This document shows positions 13,910 through 22,827 of a DNA stretch of 64,000 nucleotides, one piece after another. Under the pieces are notes generated by a model. The model was not told the DNA's origin. It saw only the letters and a list, made by a program, of their open reading frames with translations, and did no database searches. This DNA is from Methanomicrobia archaeon. Lineage in GTDB: Archaea; Halobacteriota; Bog-38; Methanoflorentales; Methanoflorentaceae. Made by a program: the position numbers and the translations under genes. The DNA lies in NCBI GenBank assembly GCA_015660915.1, contig JACTTZ010000011.1:1-64000 (forward strand), read 5' to 3'. Position 1 is the stretch's first letter. Each line of letters begins with the position of its first letter.

Positions 13910-14716
13910 TTAGAGGACGAGATGAGCGCCCCGATTGCATATCGTTGTTTTTTGGACGGTTCCAAACTCGCTAAGCGCGTTGGCAGGATCTATAGCGTAG
14001 ACGGCATCTCCGAGCATTGCCATCGAGGCGAGCCCCTCGCTGGCTTCCACTGCCTCGACCGCGTCTCGCGCTTTCTGACTTATAAGCTCACTGTCGCAGG
14101 CAAATTGCCACGACAGACGCATGAATTCGTCAAGAGTTGGCCTCTCCATTAGCTTTCGTAACGCGGCTGATCCTAACTTGTTTGTGACGGTGATCATACC
14201 TCGATCTGCCAAGATTTCGGGCGTCGGTAGGGGTCCAAAGACAACATAAGAAATTTCAAGCGGGGGGGTGGGAATTCGATCAACGGCGTTTTTATGCCTG
14301 ATAACGATACCCCCGATTGCCTGGGCGACAACGTCGCCGACTCCAGTTTTGTTAGCGATTTCTGCTCGTTGTGCGACATCGCAGAGTTCATTGAAGCTGC
14401 GCTTGAGCCCCCATAACTCATTAAGGGAAAGAGCAGTGCTTAAAGCTCCGGCGCCACTCGTTCCGAGTCCACAGCTGATCGGCCCTGCCAGCTCAGTCCG
14501 AATATCGGATTTCTTGTCAGACAGAGAAGCAGCGACTGTCTCCGTCGTGGGTGCTTGGGCAAGCGTTCCGTTGATATAAACGCTCCCATTGCCTGCGAAA
14601 GCCTCGGTCGTAGCACCGTCTGCTATGACAACGCCGCACCCATCTGAGGAAATCTTTTCCCTTTCGAGCTTTAAGGCGAAAAACCCAGTTATATGAAAGG
14701 GGCAAAACGCTTTCAT
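13910..14716 (-). CDS. Pantoate kinase (GHMP family), CoA biosynthesis
   Basis: A 268-residue GHMP-type kinase that phosphorylates pantoate in the archaeal CoA route. The N-terminus MKAFCPFHITGFFAL is typical of archaeal pantoate kinases. The ATP-binding GHMP motif is GPISCGLGTSGAGALS (78-93), and NKTGVGDVVAQAIGG follows. Its start overlaps the stop of coaBC by 4 bases (ATGA), so the two are translationally coupled. That context supports pantoate kinase over other GHMP kinases. Confidence 0.88.
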   Translation of the reverse strand: MKAFCPFHITGFFALKLEREKISSDGCGVVIADGATTEAFAGNGSVYINGTLAQAPTTETVAASLSDKKSDIRTELAGPISCGLGTSGAGALSTALSLNELWGLKRSFNELCDVAQRAEIANKTGVGDVVAQAIGGIVIRHKNAVDRIPTPPLEISYVVFGPLPTPEILADRGMITVTNKLGSAALRKLMERPTLDEFMRLSWQFACDSELISQKARDAVEAVEASEGLASMAMLGDAVYAIDPANALSEFGTVQKTTICNRGAHLVL

Positions 14717-15867
14717 GTGCTGTTCATTCGCTGAACGATGGCATCGATAATCTTCACTGCGAGGTACGCCTTATCGCCTTGATACCGTTCGACGCGCGTG
14801 TCTACGATATATATCTCGTTGTCTTCGGTACCCATACCGCGTTCAGTCACGTCGTTTGCAACCACAAGATCAACGGGAATCGAGCGGGCGCATTCAATGA
14901 GCTCATCCGGAGTTGTGTGGGTCTCTGCTTTAAAACAGACAATAAAGAGGTTTGGGTACTTCGCTCGAACGATGTCGGTAAGCTTGGGCACGTTTTTCAG
15001 CTCGAGAAGCTGCGTTTGACCCGATTTGATCTTCTCGACGTGTTTTTCGACCGTGAAGTCCGATATGGCCGCCGCGTTGATAAAAATATCGTACCCCTTT
15101 TCTAGTTCCTTGAGCACCGCGTCGCTCATCTCTGCTGCACTTTCCACGCGTACCTGATTCACGAGCCACACGCTGTCATTGTGCACGATGGTGACGTCAG
15201 CACCTCTTCTAAAAGCTTCATAGGCAATCTCTCTGCCAGTCCGGCCAGAGCTCCGCGTGGTGAGGATGCGAATCGGGTCCACGGCCTCTATCGTCGCACC
15301 GCTCGTTATCAAAATTCTTTTTTCTGCTAAATCCCCTCGTGATAAAAGCCGTTCGACGGTGAGCACAATTTCGCGTACGTCCGCGAATTTTGCCCTGTCT
15401 TCTTCGGTGCGCGGCCAAACGAAATGCACTAGCTCTCCGAGACGTTTGAGGTTCTCCTTGATAAGTGGATGAGAATACATCGACAAGTGCATCGCAGGAA
15501 CCATCACTACAGGCTTGCCCGATCCCAAGGCCGTGACGGCGCACGTCGTTACTGGAGTATCGTCAATGCCATGTGCCACCTTGCCTATCGTATTTGCCGT
15601 GCAAGGGGCAATCAGCAGCAAGTCCGCCGATCCTTTATTTCCGAGAAACGCGACGTGCTCTACCTGTCCTGTAAGTTCGTTGATCACAGGGTTCTGCGTG
15701 GCGTATTCCAACGAGTTCGGGTGAAGAATACGTAAGGCTGCCGGCGTCGTAACGGCGTAGACCGTCGCGCCCTTGCGCTTGAGCTGACGGATTAGCTTGA
15801 CCGTCTCTACTGCTGCTATACTTCCAGTAACGCCTACGATAATGGTTTTGCCGTCTAAGCTATTCAT
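14713..15867 (-). CDS. coaBC: Bifunctional phosphopantothenoylcysteine synthetase/decarboxylase
   Basis: The 384-residue protein has two domains. The N-terminal flavoprotein CoaC half has GVTGSIAAVE (12-21), the catalytic-His region VEHVAF (69-74), PCTANT (88-93, the PASANT motif) and PAMHLSMY (124-131). The CoaB half begins at about residue 183 with ILITSGATIEAVDPIRILT and SSGRTG, and has NAAAISDF (264-271). It makes 4'-phosphopantetheine from 4'-phosphopantothenate, CTP and cysteine. It is coupled to pantoate kinase downstream. Confidence 0.95.
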   Translation of the reverse strand: MNSLDGKTIIVGVTGSIAAVETVKLIRQLKRKGATVYAVTTPAALRILHPNSLEYATQNPVINELTGQVEHVAFLGNKGSADLLLIAPCTANTIGKVAHGIDDTPVTTCAVTALGSGKPVVMVPAMHLSMYSHPLIKENLKRLGELVHFVWPRTEEDRAKFADVREIVLTVERLLSRGDLAEKRILITSGATIEAVDPIRILTTRSSGRTGREIAYEAFRRGADVTIVHNDSVWLVNQVRVESAAEMSDAVLKELEKGYDIFINAAAISDFTVEKHVEKIKSGQTQLLELKNVPKLTDIVRAKYPNLFIVCFKAETHTTPDELIECARSIPVDLVVANDVTERGMGTEDNEIYIVDTRVERYQGDKAYLAVKIIDAIVQRMNST

Positions 15868-16042
15868 GTACGTTCAAACGGTTGTTTTAAGCTAATGTCT
15901 GCACGGTTTACTGATTAAGTTTTGCATCGACCTCAGATACGAGCTGTGCGCGCTATCTGAGGCAAATCGCACTGAGTTTTTGACGCTGTCGGACACGTGT
16001 AATGACGCGTGGCGTGCTAAGGCGCTCATGAGGGCTCGAGCG

Positions 16043-16054
16043 AAATACATAATA
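16043..16054 (+). promoter_or_regulatory. Putative TATA box of argH
   Basis: AAATACATAATA lies about 25-30 bases before the chosen argH ATG at 16079. There is no good SD site there, so the transcript may start at or next to the start codon (leaderless). Confidence 0.35.
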
Positions 16055-16078
16055 CCCGTCCCTTCGTCTGAGACTGTG

Positions 16079-17539
16079 ATGACGCAGAATATTATACGGA
16101 AGGGCCGCCTAACGGAGTTCGATGAACACGCATCGAGGTTTACCTCCTCGGTCGTCACTGATGCGTGGCTCTTTTACTACGACATTCTCGTCGATCTCGC
16201 GCACATTAGAATGCTTAAAACGCAGGCAATAATCGGGCAAACCACCTACAAAGCACTGAAAAAGTCGCTGCTTAACATCAAGGAGCGCGGTTATCCGCAG
16301 CTTCCAAAGGACGTTGACGACGTCCATGTTGCAATTGAGACAGCACTAACTAGTGACGTGGGGACTGCGCAAGCTGGCTGGCTGCACGTAGGCCGGTCGA
16401 GGAATGATGAGGTTGCAGCATGCATTCGCATGGCCGTGCGCGACGCGTTACTTGTGCTTAAGGAAGCCGTTCTTGCCCTACAAAGTACGCTTCTAGAACG
16501 GGCAGCTGACAACGTGCACACTTTGATGCCGGGCTTTACGCACTTACAGCACGCCCAGCCGACCACGCTCGGGCACCATCTGCTCGCGCATTATGATGCA
16601 CTTGAGCGAGACTTGGCGCGACTGGGAAACTGCTATGAGCGAACGAACCGATCGCCCTTAGGGGCAGCCGCTTTTGCCTCAACTGGTTGGCCGCTCGATC
16701 GGGATTCAACCGCATCGACGCTCGGCTTCGATGGCATCATTGAGAACTCCATGGATGCCGTAAGTACCCGCGATTTCGTTATAGAGGCGCTTGCCACTGC
16801 CTCAAATCTGATGATCACGCTCAGCCGTCTTGCTGAAGAGCTCATACTCTGGAGCACGTCCGAGTTTGGCTACGTAGAGCTGGACGACAAGTTTGCCTCG
16901 ACAAGCTCTATTATGCCGCAGAAGAAGAATCCTGACCCGCTTGAACTAATTCGGGCTAAAACGGGTACGGTCGTCGGGGCGCTCACGGCTAGCTTGGTGA
17001 TTTGCAAGGCGTTGCCATATAGCTACAACCTCGACTTGCAGGAGGTCACGCCGCATTTACACCAAGCGATGGACACGACAGTCGACTGTGTCCGCATTGC
17101 TGATGCGGTATTACGCACGATTATCATTAACAGAGATAGGCTAGCTGAAATGACCTCAGTGGGTTTCACGACGGCAACCGAGCTAGCCGACACTATTGCC
17201 CGCGCAACGCACGTTCCTTTTCGAACCGCACATACCATTGTCGGGGAAGTCGTGCGGATCGGCACGTGCGATCTTGACACGATCGATCGAGTCGGGATAA
17301 AGCACGTGGGAAAGCCTCTATCGCTCCTTGGTTTGACAGCGGACGACGTCATAGAGGCTCTTGACGTAAGCCATAACGTCGCCAGTAGGAACGTGAAAGG
17401 CGGGCCTGCGGGCAGTGAGGTGGCGCGAATGATAAAAACGCGACGCAGGTTGCTGCATTCTCGACGGCGACGCCTCTCGCTACAACAAAACGCGCTGCAG
17501 AGGGCGGAGAAAGACCTGCTGCACGAGTCCGGGGCCTAA
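16079..17539 (+). CDS. argH: Argininosuccinate lyase
   Basis: Starting at ATG 16079 the product is 486 residues and begins MTQNIIRKGRLTEFDEHASR. The frame is open further upstream, but the family starts here. It cleaves argininosuccinate to arginine and fumarate. Seen motifs are LHVGRSRNDEVA (about 102-113), GFTHLQHAQPTTLGHH, and the fumarase/aspartase-superfamily signature SSIMPQKKNPDPLE at about 276-289, whose Ser is the catalytic base. gatD starts 1 base after its stop, so they may be co-transcribed. Confidence 0.93.
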   Translation: MTQNIIRKGRLTEFDEHASRFTSSVVTDAWLFYYDILVDLAHIRMLKTQAIIGQTTYKALKKSLLNIKERGYPQLPKDVDDVHVAIETALTSDVGTAQAGWLHVGRSRNDEVAACIRMAVRDALLVLKEAVLALQSTLLERAADNVHTLMPGFTHLQHAQPTTLGHHLLAHYDALERDLARLGNCYERTNRSPLGAAAFASTGWPLDRDSTASTLGFDGIIENSMDAVSTRDFVIEALATASNLMITLSRLAEELILWSTSEFGYVELDDKFASTSSIMPQKKNPDPLELIRAKTGTVVGALTASLVICKALPYSYNLDLQEVTPHLHQAMDTTVDCVRIADAVLRTIIINRDRLAEMTSVGFTTATELADTIARATHVPFRTAHTIVGEVVRIGTCDLDTIDRVGIKHVGKPLSLLGLTADDVIEALDVSHNVASRNVKGGPAGSEVARMIKTRRRLLHSRRRRLSLQQNALQRAEKDLLHESGA

Positions 17540-17540
17540 G

Positions 17541-18806
17541 ATGGACGACATACGACACGGTGATCGCGTCAGAGTGGTCAAGGACGAGAAAGAGTTCCTC
17601 GGCGTGCTTATGCCGAGTGCCACAGATTTCGTTGTGATTAAGCTCGACAGCGGTTATAACGTCGGCTTTGCGCCTGAGGGGCTGAAGATGGCGCTCGTAG
17701 AGAAGGGAGCGCCTGTCACGGCCGAGAGATTACCTCGGCCCGTGCGATCTGAGCTGCCGCGGCTGAGCATCATCTCGACAGGGGGCACCATTGCGAGCAA
17801 GGTGGATTACCGAACGGGCGCCGTAACGAGTCAGTTCGACGCGGAAGACATTATCGACGCAATTCCCGGCTTAGCTGAAATCGCCAACATCGAAGGTGTG
17901 ATGCTCTACAACATATTGAGCGAAAACATGCGGCCAGAGTTGTGGTCAGAGCTTGCACTCTGCGTTTACAATAAAGTGCGTGAAGGGGTTAACGGGGTGC
18001 TCGTAACGCACGGTACAGATACTTTGGGATACAGCGCCGCAGCCTTGTCGTTCATGCTGCAGGTGCCCGTGCCGGTCATACTCGTCGGCTCGCAAAGATC
18101 GGCTGACCGCCCAAGCAGTGACAACGTGGTGAATACGATCTGTGCCGCCGTAGCAGCCACGAGCAACCTAGCCGGGGTCTTTGTGATAATGCATGAAGAT
18201 GCATCTGATGACGCCTGCCTCGTTCATAGGGGAACGCGCACCAAGAAGATGCACACGTCACGTCGCGACGCTTTTCGATCGGTAAATGCGGCACCAGTGG
18301 CACGGGTTAACTATCATGAACGATCTCTGCAATTCTTAGCCGATCGGACGAGCCGAGGTGGCTGTGAACTCTCCGTCCGTCCAAAGATCGAGCCAAAATG
18401 CGCTCTTATAAAATTCTTTCCTGGAGCGAATCCCAAAATTATGGACTATTACGTGAAACAAGGATACAAGGGATTGGTTATTGAAGGAACGGGCCTCGGC
18501 CACGTTGCGAGCGACTGGATCCCGCACGTGAAAAAAACGGCGGCGGCTATACCTGTTGTCATGACCTCTCAGTGCATCTACGGCAAGGTGTGTGACAGAG
18601 TCTATGATACCGGCCGTGATCTCTTGAAAGCAGGGGTACTTGAGGGTGACGACATGCTCAGTGAAACGGCGCTGATTAAATTAATGTGGGTGCTTGGCCA
18701 GACGTCCGATCGTGACGAGATTCGAACGTGTATGAAAAACGACATTGCTGGGGAGATAGCCGCAGACGAGACCAAGACGTGGGGCACGTTTAAGGAGTTG
18801 CCGTGA
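17541..18806 (+). CDS. gatD: Glu-tRNA(Gln) amidotransferase subunit D
   Basis: The 421-residue subunit of the archaeal GatDE amidotransferase, which turns Glu-tRNA(Gln) into Gln-tRNA(Gln). A small N-terminal beta domain (about 1-70) precedes an L-asparaginase-like domain that releases ammonia from Asn/Gln. The asparaginase threonine motifs are STGGTIAS (79-86) and LVTHGTDTLG (about 153-162). The stop overlaps the GTG start of gatE by 4 bases, fitting 1:1 assembly. GatDE is a purely archaeal feature. Confidence 0.95.
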   Translation: MDDIRHGDRVRVVKDEKEFLGVLMPSATDFVVIKLDSGYNVGFAPEGLKMALVEKGAPVTAERLPRPVRSELPRLSIISTGGTIASKVDYRTGAVTSQFDAEDIIDAIPGLAEIANIEGVMLYNILSENMRPELWSELALCVYNKVREGVNGVLVTHGTDTLGYSAAALSFMLQVPVPVILVGSQRSADRPSSDNVVNTICAAVAATSNLAGVFVIMHEDASDDACLVHRGTRTKKMHTSRRDAFRSVNAAPVARVNYHERSLQFLADRTSRGGCELSVRPKIEPKCALIKFFPGANPKIMDYYVKQGYKGLVIEGTGLGHVASDWIPHVKKTAAAIPVVMTSQCIYGKVCDRVYDTGRDLLKAGVLEGDDMLSETALIKLMWVLGQTSDRDEIRTCMKNDIAGEIAADETKTWGTFKELP

Positions 18807-20701
18807 AGGAGCACGACTATAAGAAAGTCGGTCTGAAAGCAGGCGTGGAGATCCATCAACAACTAAACACCGCATCAAAGCTGTTTTGCAGTAGTCCGAC
18901 GGAACTGAGGGAGACGAAAGACGCGGCGTATGAGTTCTATCGCTACCTACGACCTTCAAAGAGTGAGTTGGGTGAAATTGACCGAGCTGCGATAGAAGAG
19001 GGCATAGGCACCCGGCGATTTGTATACAAGGCGTACGCGAGCACGTGTCTTGTCGAAAATGATGACGAACCGCCGATGGAAATGAACCTTGAAGCCCTCA
19101 AAGTTGCACTCCAAATAGCCCTTTTGCTTCAGATGCGACCGTTCGAACAGATCCACACCATGCGGAAACTGGTGATCGATGGGTCGAACACGAGTGGGTT
19201 CCAACGGACGGCGCTTCTCGCAGTCGACGGACAAGTATCGCTTAGGAGCGGTCCTGTTCGGATCGACACGCTTTCCGTTGAGGAGGAAGCGGCGCAGATC
19301 GTCGACAAGGACGTTTATTCGCTTGATCGGCTCGGCATCCCTCTTGTCGAAATCGGTACTGCCCCTGATCTAAGGACTCCTAAGATGGTAAAAGAGCTCG
19401 CGCTCACAATTGGAACAATCTTGCGCGCTTGCCGAGTCAAGCGAGGGCTTGGAACGATCCGGCAGGATATAAACATCTCTATTGCCGGAGGTGCGCGGGT
19501 CGAAATCAAGGGCGTGCAAGCGCTCGACCTAATAGAGGACATCGTGCGCCTTGAAGTCACGAGGCAACTTAACTTGCTCAAGATCCGAGATGAGCTCCAA
19601 GCCCGCGGAGCGCGCGTAGGAAATCCCGTTGAGGTCACCTCGGTATTCACTCGGACTGGATCAAACATCCTAAAGAAGAAACACGTGTGGGGGGTACTGC
19701 TCCCTAGTTTTGCCGGTCTCCTAGAAAAAGAGATACAACCGGGCCGCCGTTTAGGTTCCGAATTCGCAGATCGGGCGCATAAGAAGGGCGTTGCTGGAAT
19801 CTTTCACACTGATGAGTTGCCACGATATGGGATCACAGAACAAGAGACCCAATCTCTTTTGCGGTTCCTCGAAGCGAACTCACGCGACGCGGCTGTCATA
19901 CTTGCAGACGAAAGTGCTAAGACGTGTGTTGAGGCGATCTCTGCTGTCATAGAGCGCGCGAGGAAATCTATTGAGGGCGTTCCTGAGGAGACGCGACGCG
20001 CTTTGGACGACGGGTGTTCCGAATACCTGCGACCGCTGCCGGGCGCCGCCCGCATGTACCCGGAGACGGACGTCTCTCCTATCGCTCTCTCGCAGGCGCT
20101 CATTGAGCGTATCAAGCAGCGTTTGCCAGAAAAGCTTGAAGATAGGACGCAAAGGTACAAGCGTGATTTTCGTCTAAACGATGAGTTGGCGCAGCACATA
20201 GCGCGGTCCGAACGCAATCAGCTTTTTGAACAAGTTATGGACCTTTGGCGCGGGCAAGACGGCAGCATCGCAAAAGACGAAGCGAAAGACGCGGCAACGC
20301 TTGTAGTCAGAACGCTGGAAGGAGTCATCGCTGAACTGAAGAGGGACGGCACGCCCGTTGACAGATTAACGCGTGAACACATCCTCGACGTTTTCCGGCT
20401 CGTGCGATCCAAAACAATCTCTAAGGAAGGTGTACCCGAGGTTCTTCGATCGCTGGCCGAATGTGACACAAAAACTGCAGATAATGCTGCGGTTGAACTG
20501 GGATTTACGATGTTGAGCGAGCGCGAGCTTCAAGCGATCGTTGACGACGTCGTTCAATCGAAGCTCGACTTCATTAAGGAAAAAGGTGTGGGTGCCGTAG
20601 GCCCCCTGATGGGCGTCATTATGAAAAAAGTCAGGGGCAAAGTAGACGGGAGACTCGTAAACGAAGTGCTCCAAGCCAAGGTTCTATCAGTTCTTCAGTA
20701 G
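18803..20701 (+). CDS. gatE: Glu-tRNA(Gln) amidotransferase subunit E
   Basis: A 632-residue GatB-family kinase/tRNA-binding subunit. It begins KVGLKAGVEIHQQLNTASKL, the GatB/E signature with the conserved LEIHxQL-type motif, and has LVIDGSNTSGFQRT and IRQDINISIAGGARVEIKG (about 213-231). The inserted AspRS-like domain of GatE lies in the middle, and the C-terminal YqeY-type helical tail ends with GPLMGVIMKKVRGKVDGR, a tRNA-binding module. It activates Glu-tRNA(Gln) with ATP and uses ammonia from GatD. Confidence 0.95.
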   Translation: MKEHDYKKVGLKAGVEIHQQLNTASKLFCSSPTELRETKDAAYEFYRYLRPSKSELGEIDRAAIEEGIGTRRFVYKAYASTCLVENDDEPPMEMNLEALKVALQIALLLQMRPFEQIHTMRKLVIDGSNTSGFQRTALLAVDGQVSLRSGPVRIDTLSVEEEAAQIVDKDVYSLDRLGIPLVEIGTAPDLRTPKMVKELALTIGTILRACRVKRGLGTIRQDINISIAGGARVEIKGVQALDLIEDIVRLEVTRQLNLLKIRDELQARGARVGNPVEVTSVFTRTGSNILKKKHVWGVLLPSFAGLLEKEIQPGRRLGSEFADRAHKKGVAGIFHTDELPRYGITEQETQSLLRFLEANSRDAAVILADESAKTCVEAISAVIERARKSIEGVPEETRRALDDGCSEYLRPLPGAARMYPETDVSPIALSQALIERIKQRLPEKLEDRTQRYKRDFRLNDELAQHIARSERNQLFEQVMDLWRGQDGSIAKDEAKDAATLVVRTLEGVIAELKRDGTPVDRLTREHILDVFRLVRSKTISKEGVPEVLRSLAECDTKTADNAAVELGFTMLSERELQAIVDDVVQSKLDFIKEKGVGAVGPLMGVIMKKVRGKVDGRLVNEVLQAKVLSVLQ

Positions 20702-20711
20702 AGGTGGTCCT

Positions 20712-21761
20712 CTGTCGAGCACAGAACTCCTGTATGATTTGGTGAGCATTCCCAGCACGAGCACTCACGAGCGTGAAATCAGCCTTTTTGTCGAATACAA
20801 ACTTCTTGATCTGGGAATGGAAATCGAACGTTTCGGTAACAGTCTCATTGGAAAGCTAGGTCGCGGACGACCTGTCCTGATGTTGTGTGGTCACTTTGAT
20901 ACCGTGCCGCCGTTCGTTCCGCCGCGAATTCAAGGAACGAGACTGTTCGGGAGGGGTGCTGCCGACGATAAGGGGGGTGTTGCCGCTGTTATCAATGCGG
21001 TAGCCAGCACCGAACAAAGCAAGCTCACGGGCACGCTGCTCACGGCCTTCGTCGTCGATGAAGAGCTCAGAAGCCTCGGCGCTCAGGATATCATGTCTCA
21101 CGTAGATGCTGATTTCGGCGTTGTGTGCGAGCCGACCAATCTCAAGATAGTAAACGGGCACAAAGGGCGTTTGACCTTACATATCGAAACCAGCGGCAGA
21201 TCAGCGCACGCCAGCAAGCCAGAGCTCGGCAAAAATGCTATAGTCGAGATGGCAAAGCTTGTGTTGCTGCTCGGCAATATCCCGCTAGCGCAACATCCCG
21301 TGCTTGGTAACGAAACGATGACGGTTAGCGCAATTACTGCTGGAGGTGCGCCTAACGTTGTTCCCGATCGATGTCGAATAGATGTCGACTACCGCTATGT
21401 GCCTCCACACGATGCACATAGTGTCCTTGAAATGCTTAGATCAAAATTGCCCGAAGCGAAAATTGAATTCGCAGAAGATCCGAAAAACTTCTCACGGCCA
21501 TTCTATTTGCCCACTCACGAGGTTATCGATCTTTTAGGCGACTCCATACGCAACAGCGGGCAAGATCCACAGGTGGTGACGATGGACGCAAGCACTGACG
21601 CTTCGCGTTTTAATGAGGCGGGAATACCTACCGTCGTCTTCGGGCCGGGAGACATCGCGCAAGCGCACACCGCTGATGAGTGGATAGATCTTCATGACGT
21701 GGAAACAGCGAGCACTATCTTCAGAGAGTTGATCGAGAAGACTTTGACGACGCAACGATAA
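20712..21761 (+). CDS. M20-family metallo-deacylase/peptidase (ArgE/DapE type)
   Basis: An M20 metallohydrolase of about 350 residues. Metal and catalytic motifs are MLCGHFDTVPP, FGRGAADDKGGVAA (bridging Asp) and VVDEELRSLGAQD (catalytic Glu). A dimerisation domain comes next, then TMDASTDASRFNEAGIP and GPGDIAQAHTADEWI. It may remove acetyl, succinyl or other acyl groups from Arg/Lys/DAP pathway intermediates; motifs do not fix which. The usual start would be TTG at 20739, but the family-typical residues STELLYDLVSIPS begin upstream. A CTG at 20712 follows GAGGTGG at proper spacing, so a rare CTG start is proposed. Confidence 0.85.
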   Translation: MSSTELLYDLVSIPSTSTHEREISLFVEYKLLDLGMEIERFGNSLIGKLGRGRPVLMLCGHFDTVPPFVPPRIQGTRLFGRGAADDKGGVAAVINAVASTEQSKLTGTLLTAFVVDEELRSLGAQDIMSHVDADFGVVCEPTNLKIVNGHKGRLTLHIETSGRSAHASKPELGKNAIVEMAKLVLLLGNIPLAQHPVLGNETMTVSAITAGGAPNVVPDRCRIDVDYRYVPPHDAHSVLEMLRSKLPEAKIEFAEDPKNFSRPFYLPTHEVIDLLGDSIRNSGQDPQVVTMDASTDASRFNEAGIPTVVFGPGDIAQAHTADEWIDLHDVETASTIFRELIEKTLTTQR

Positions 21762-21948
21762 ACGTTCGCTTCTAGGCTGCAATCCTGATGGCTTGCAGAA
21801 GCTGTTTGAAACGAGGTGGTTTTGGACATAGGATTCTTATTAGAGAAAAACCCAGTAGCATGAAGATGACGAATACTGTAGACACTGTTTTGTGATGTGA
21901 GCAATTATCTTCTGCCGCTCTTTAAAATCATTTTTTCACTGAAAAACC

Positions 21949-22671
21949 ATGCTTATTGAATCGATTACCGTCTTGTTGCTTGCTTTTCTCATACTCTTGC
22001 TACTAGTGGTCGGGTTCGAGACGGTTGGCTTCAGACTGTCAGAAGCACTCTTAATCTTTATCGGTTCAACGCTTCTTTTTCTGACTTCTTTTCCTTCGAT
22101 ATTGCTGTATTTTCATGGTTCACTGGGTTTTGGTATCATCGATGTGCCCCTTGGTGTCCTGTTATTCGAGGAGCTTTTCACCGTTGGACCCAGAAATGGA
22201 CTTGCTATAGGGTTTGATTTGGCCGGCTTCCTTATCCCGTTCTTCATTTCGATCAAGATGGTGCTCGATCACCGGAGCCCTGTTCGAGCAAGCCTCATTG
22301 GAATAGCGTTTATTACCGCAGTCTCTTACATCAGCTCGGAATATGTGGCGGGAGAAGGCGTTATCATCAGGAATATCTACGCTATCGCAATCGCAGCGAG
22401 CGTCGTTGGTATAGTACTTTCAAAAAGGCAGTGGAGCAGCGTTGGTCCGATTGCCTACGTCTCAGGCTCACTAGGCGTGCTGCTCGGCGCTGATGTCGTT
22501 CGCATCGGTGATATCCTGAGCTATCATCCGAGCGGATTTGCTTTCGCATCGATCGGCGGCGCCGGCGTTTTTGATGCGATTTTTCTGGTTGGAGTTATTG
22601 CTGTGACCATAGACGTGATTTTCGTGGAGAACGTGCGGCTGATCAACTGGATCCAGAGACGTCTTGCTTAA
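21949..22671 (+). CDS. DUF1614-type integral membrane protein
   Basis: A 240-residue polytopic membrane protein with about seven hydrophobic segments. The closing block YVSGSLGVLLGADVVRIGDI and GGAGVFDAIFLVGVIAVTID resembles the DUF1614 family of archaeal and bacterial membrane proteins. A possible metal or ligand site, GADxxR, is conserved there. Function is unknown. The ATG at 21949 has no clear SD. The 187 bases before it hold no gene. Confidence 0.7.
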   Translation: MLIESITVLLLAFLILLLLVVGFETVGFRLSEALLIFIGSTLLFLTSFPSILLYFHGSLGFGIIDVPLGVLLFEELFTVGPRNGLAIGFDLAGFLIPFFISIKMVLDHRSPVRASLIGIAFITAVSYISSEYVAGEGVIIRNIYAIAIAASVVGIVLSKRQWSSVGPIAYVSGSLGVLLGADVVRIGDILSYHPSGFAFASIGGAGVFDAIFLVGVIAVTIDVIFVENVRLINWIQRRLA

Positions 22672-22827
22672 GCGAACTTGCTGTATTGGCTGTCGGTAAA
22701 CGATACGCAAGCCACCAGCGCAGCAATATGCATAGCCTGCCTGAAGAAAGCGTTTTATAGGTAGCTCCACAATAATGGCTGTGAGACCGCATGTATTTGA
22801 GGGATTGCCTTCTTCGAAAATTCGAGA

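Noticed and set aside
21866-21925. Possible C/D-box-like RNA (GATGACGA near 21870) before the DUF1614 gene
   Set aside because: The C box is imperfect and no convincing D/D' boxes at the right spacing were found.
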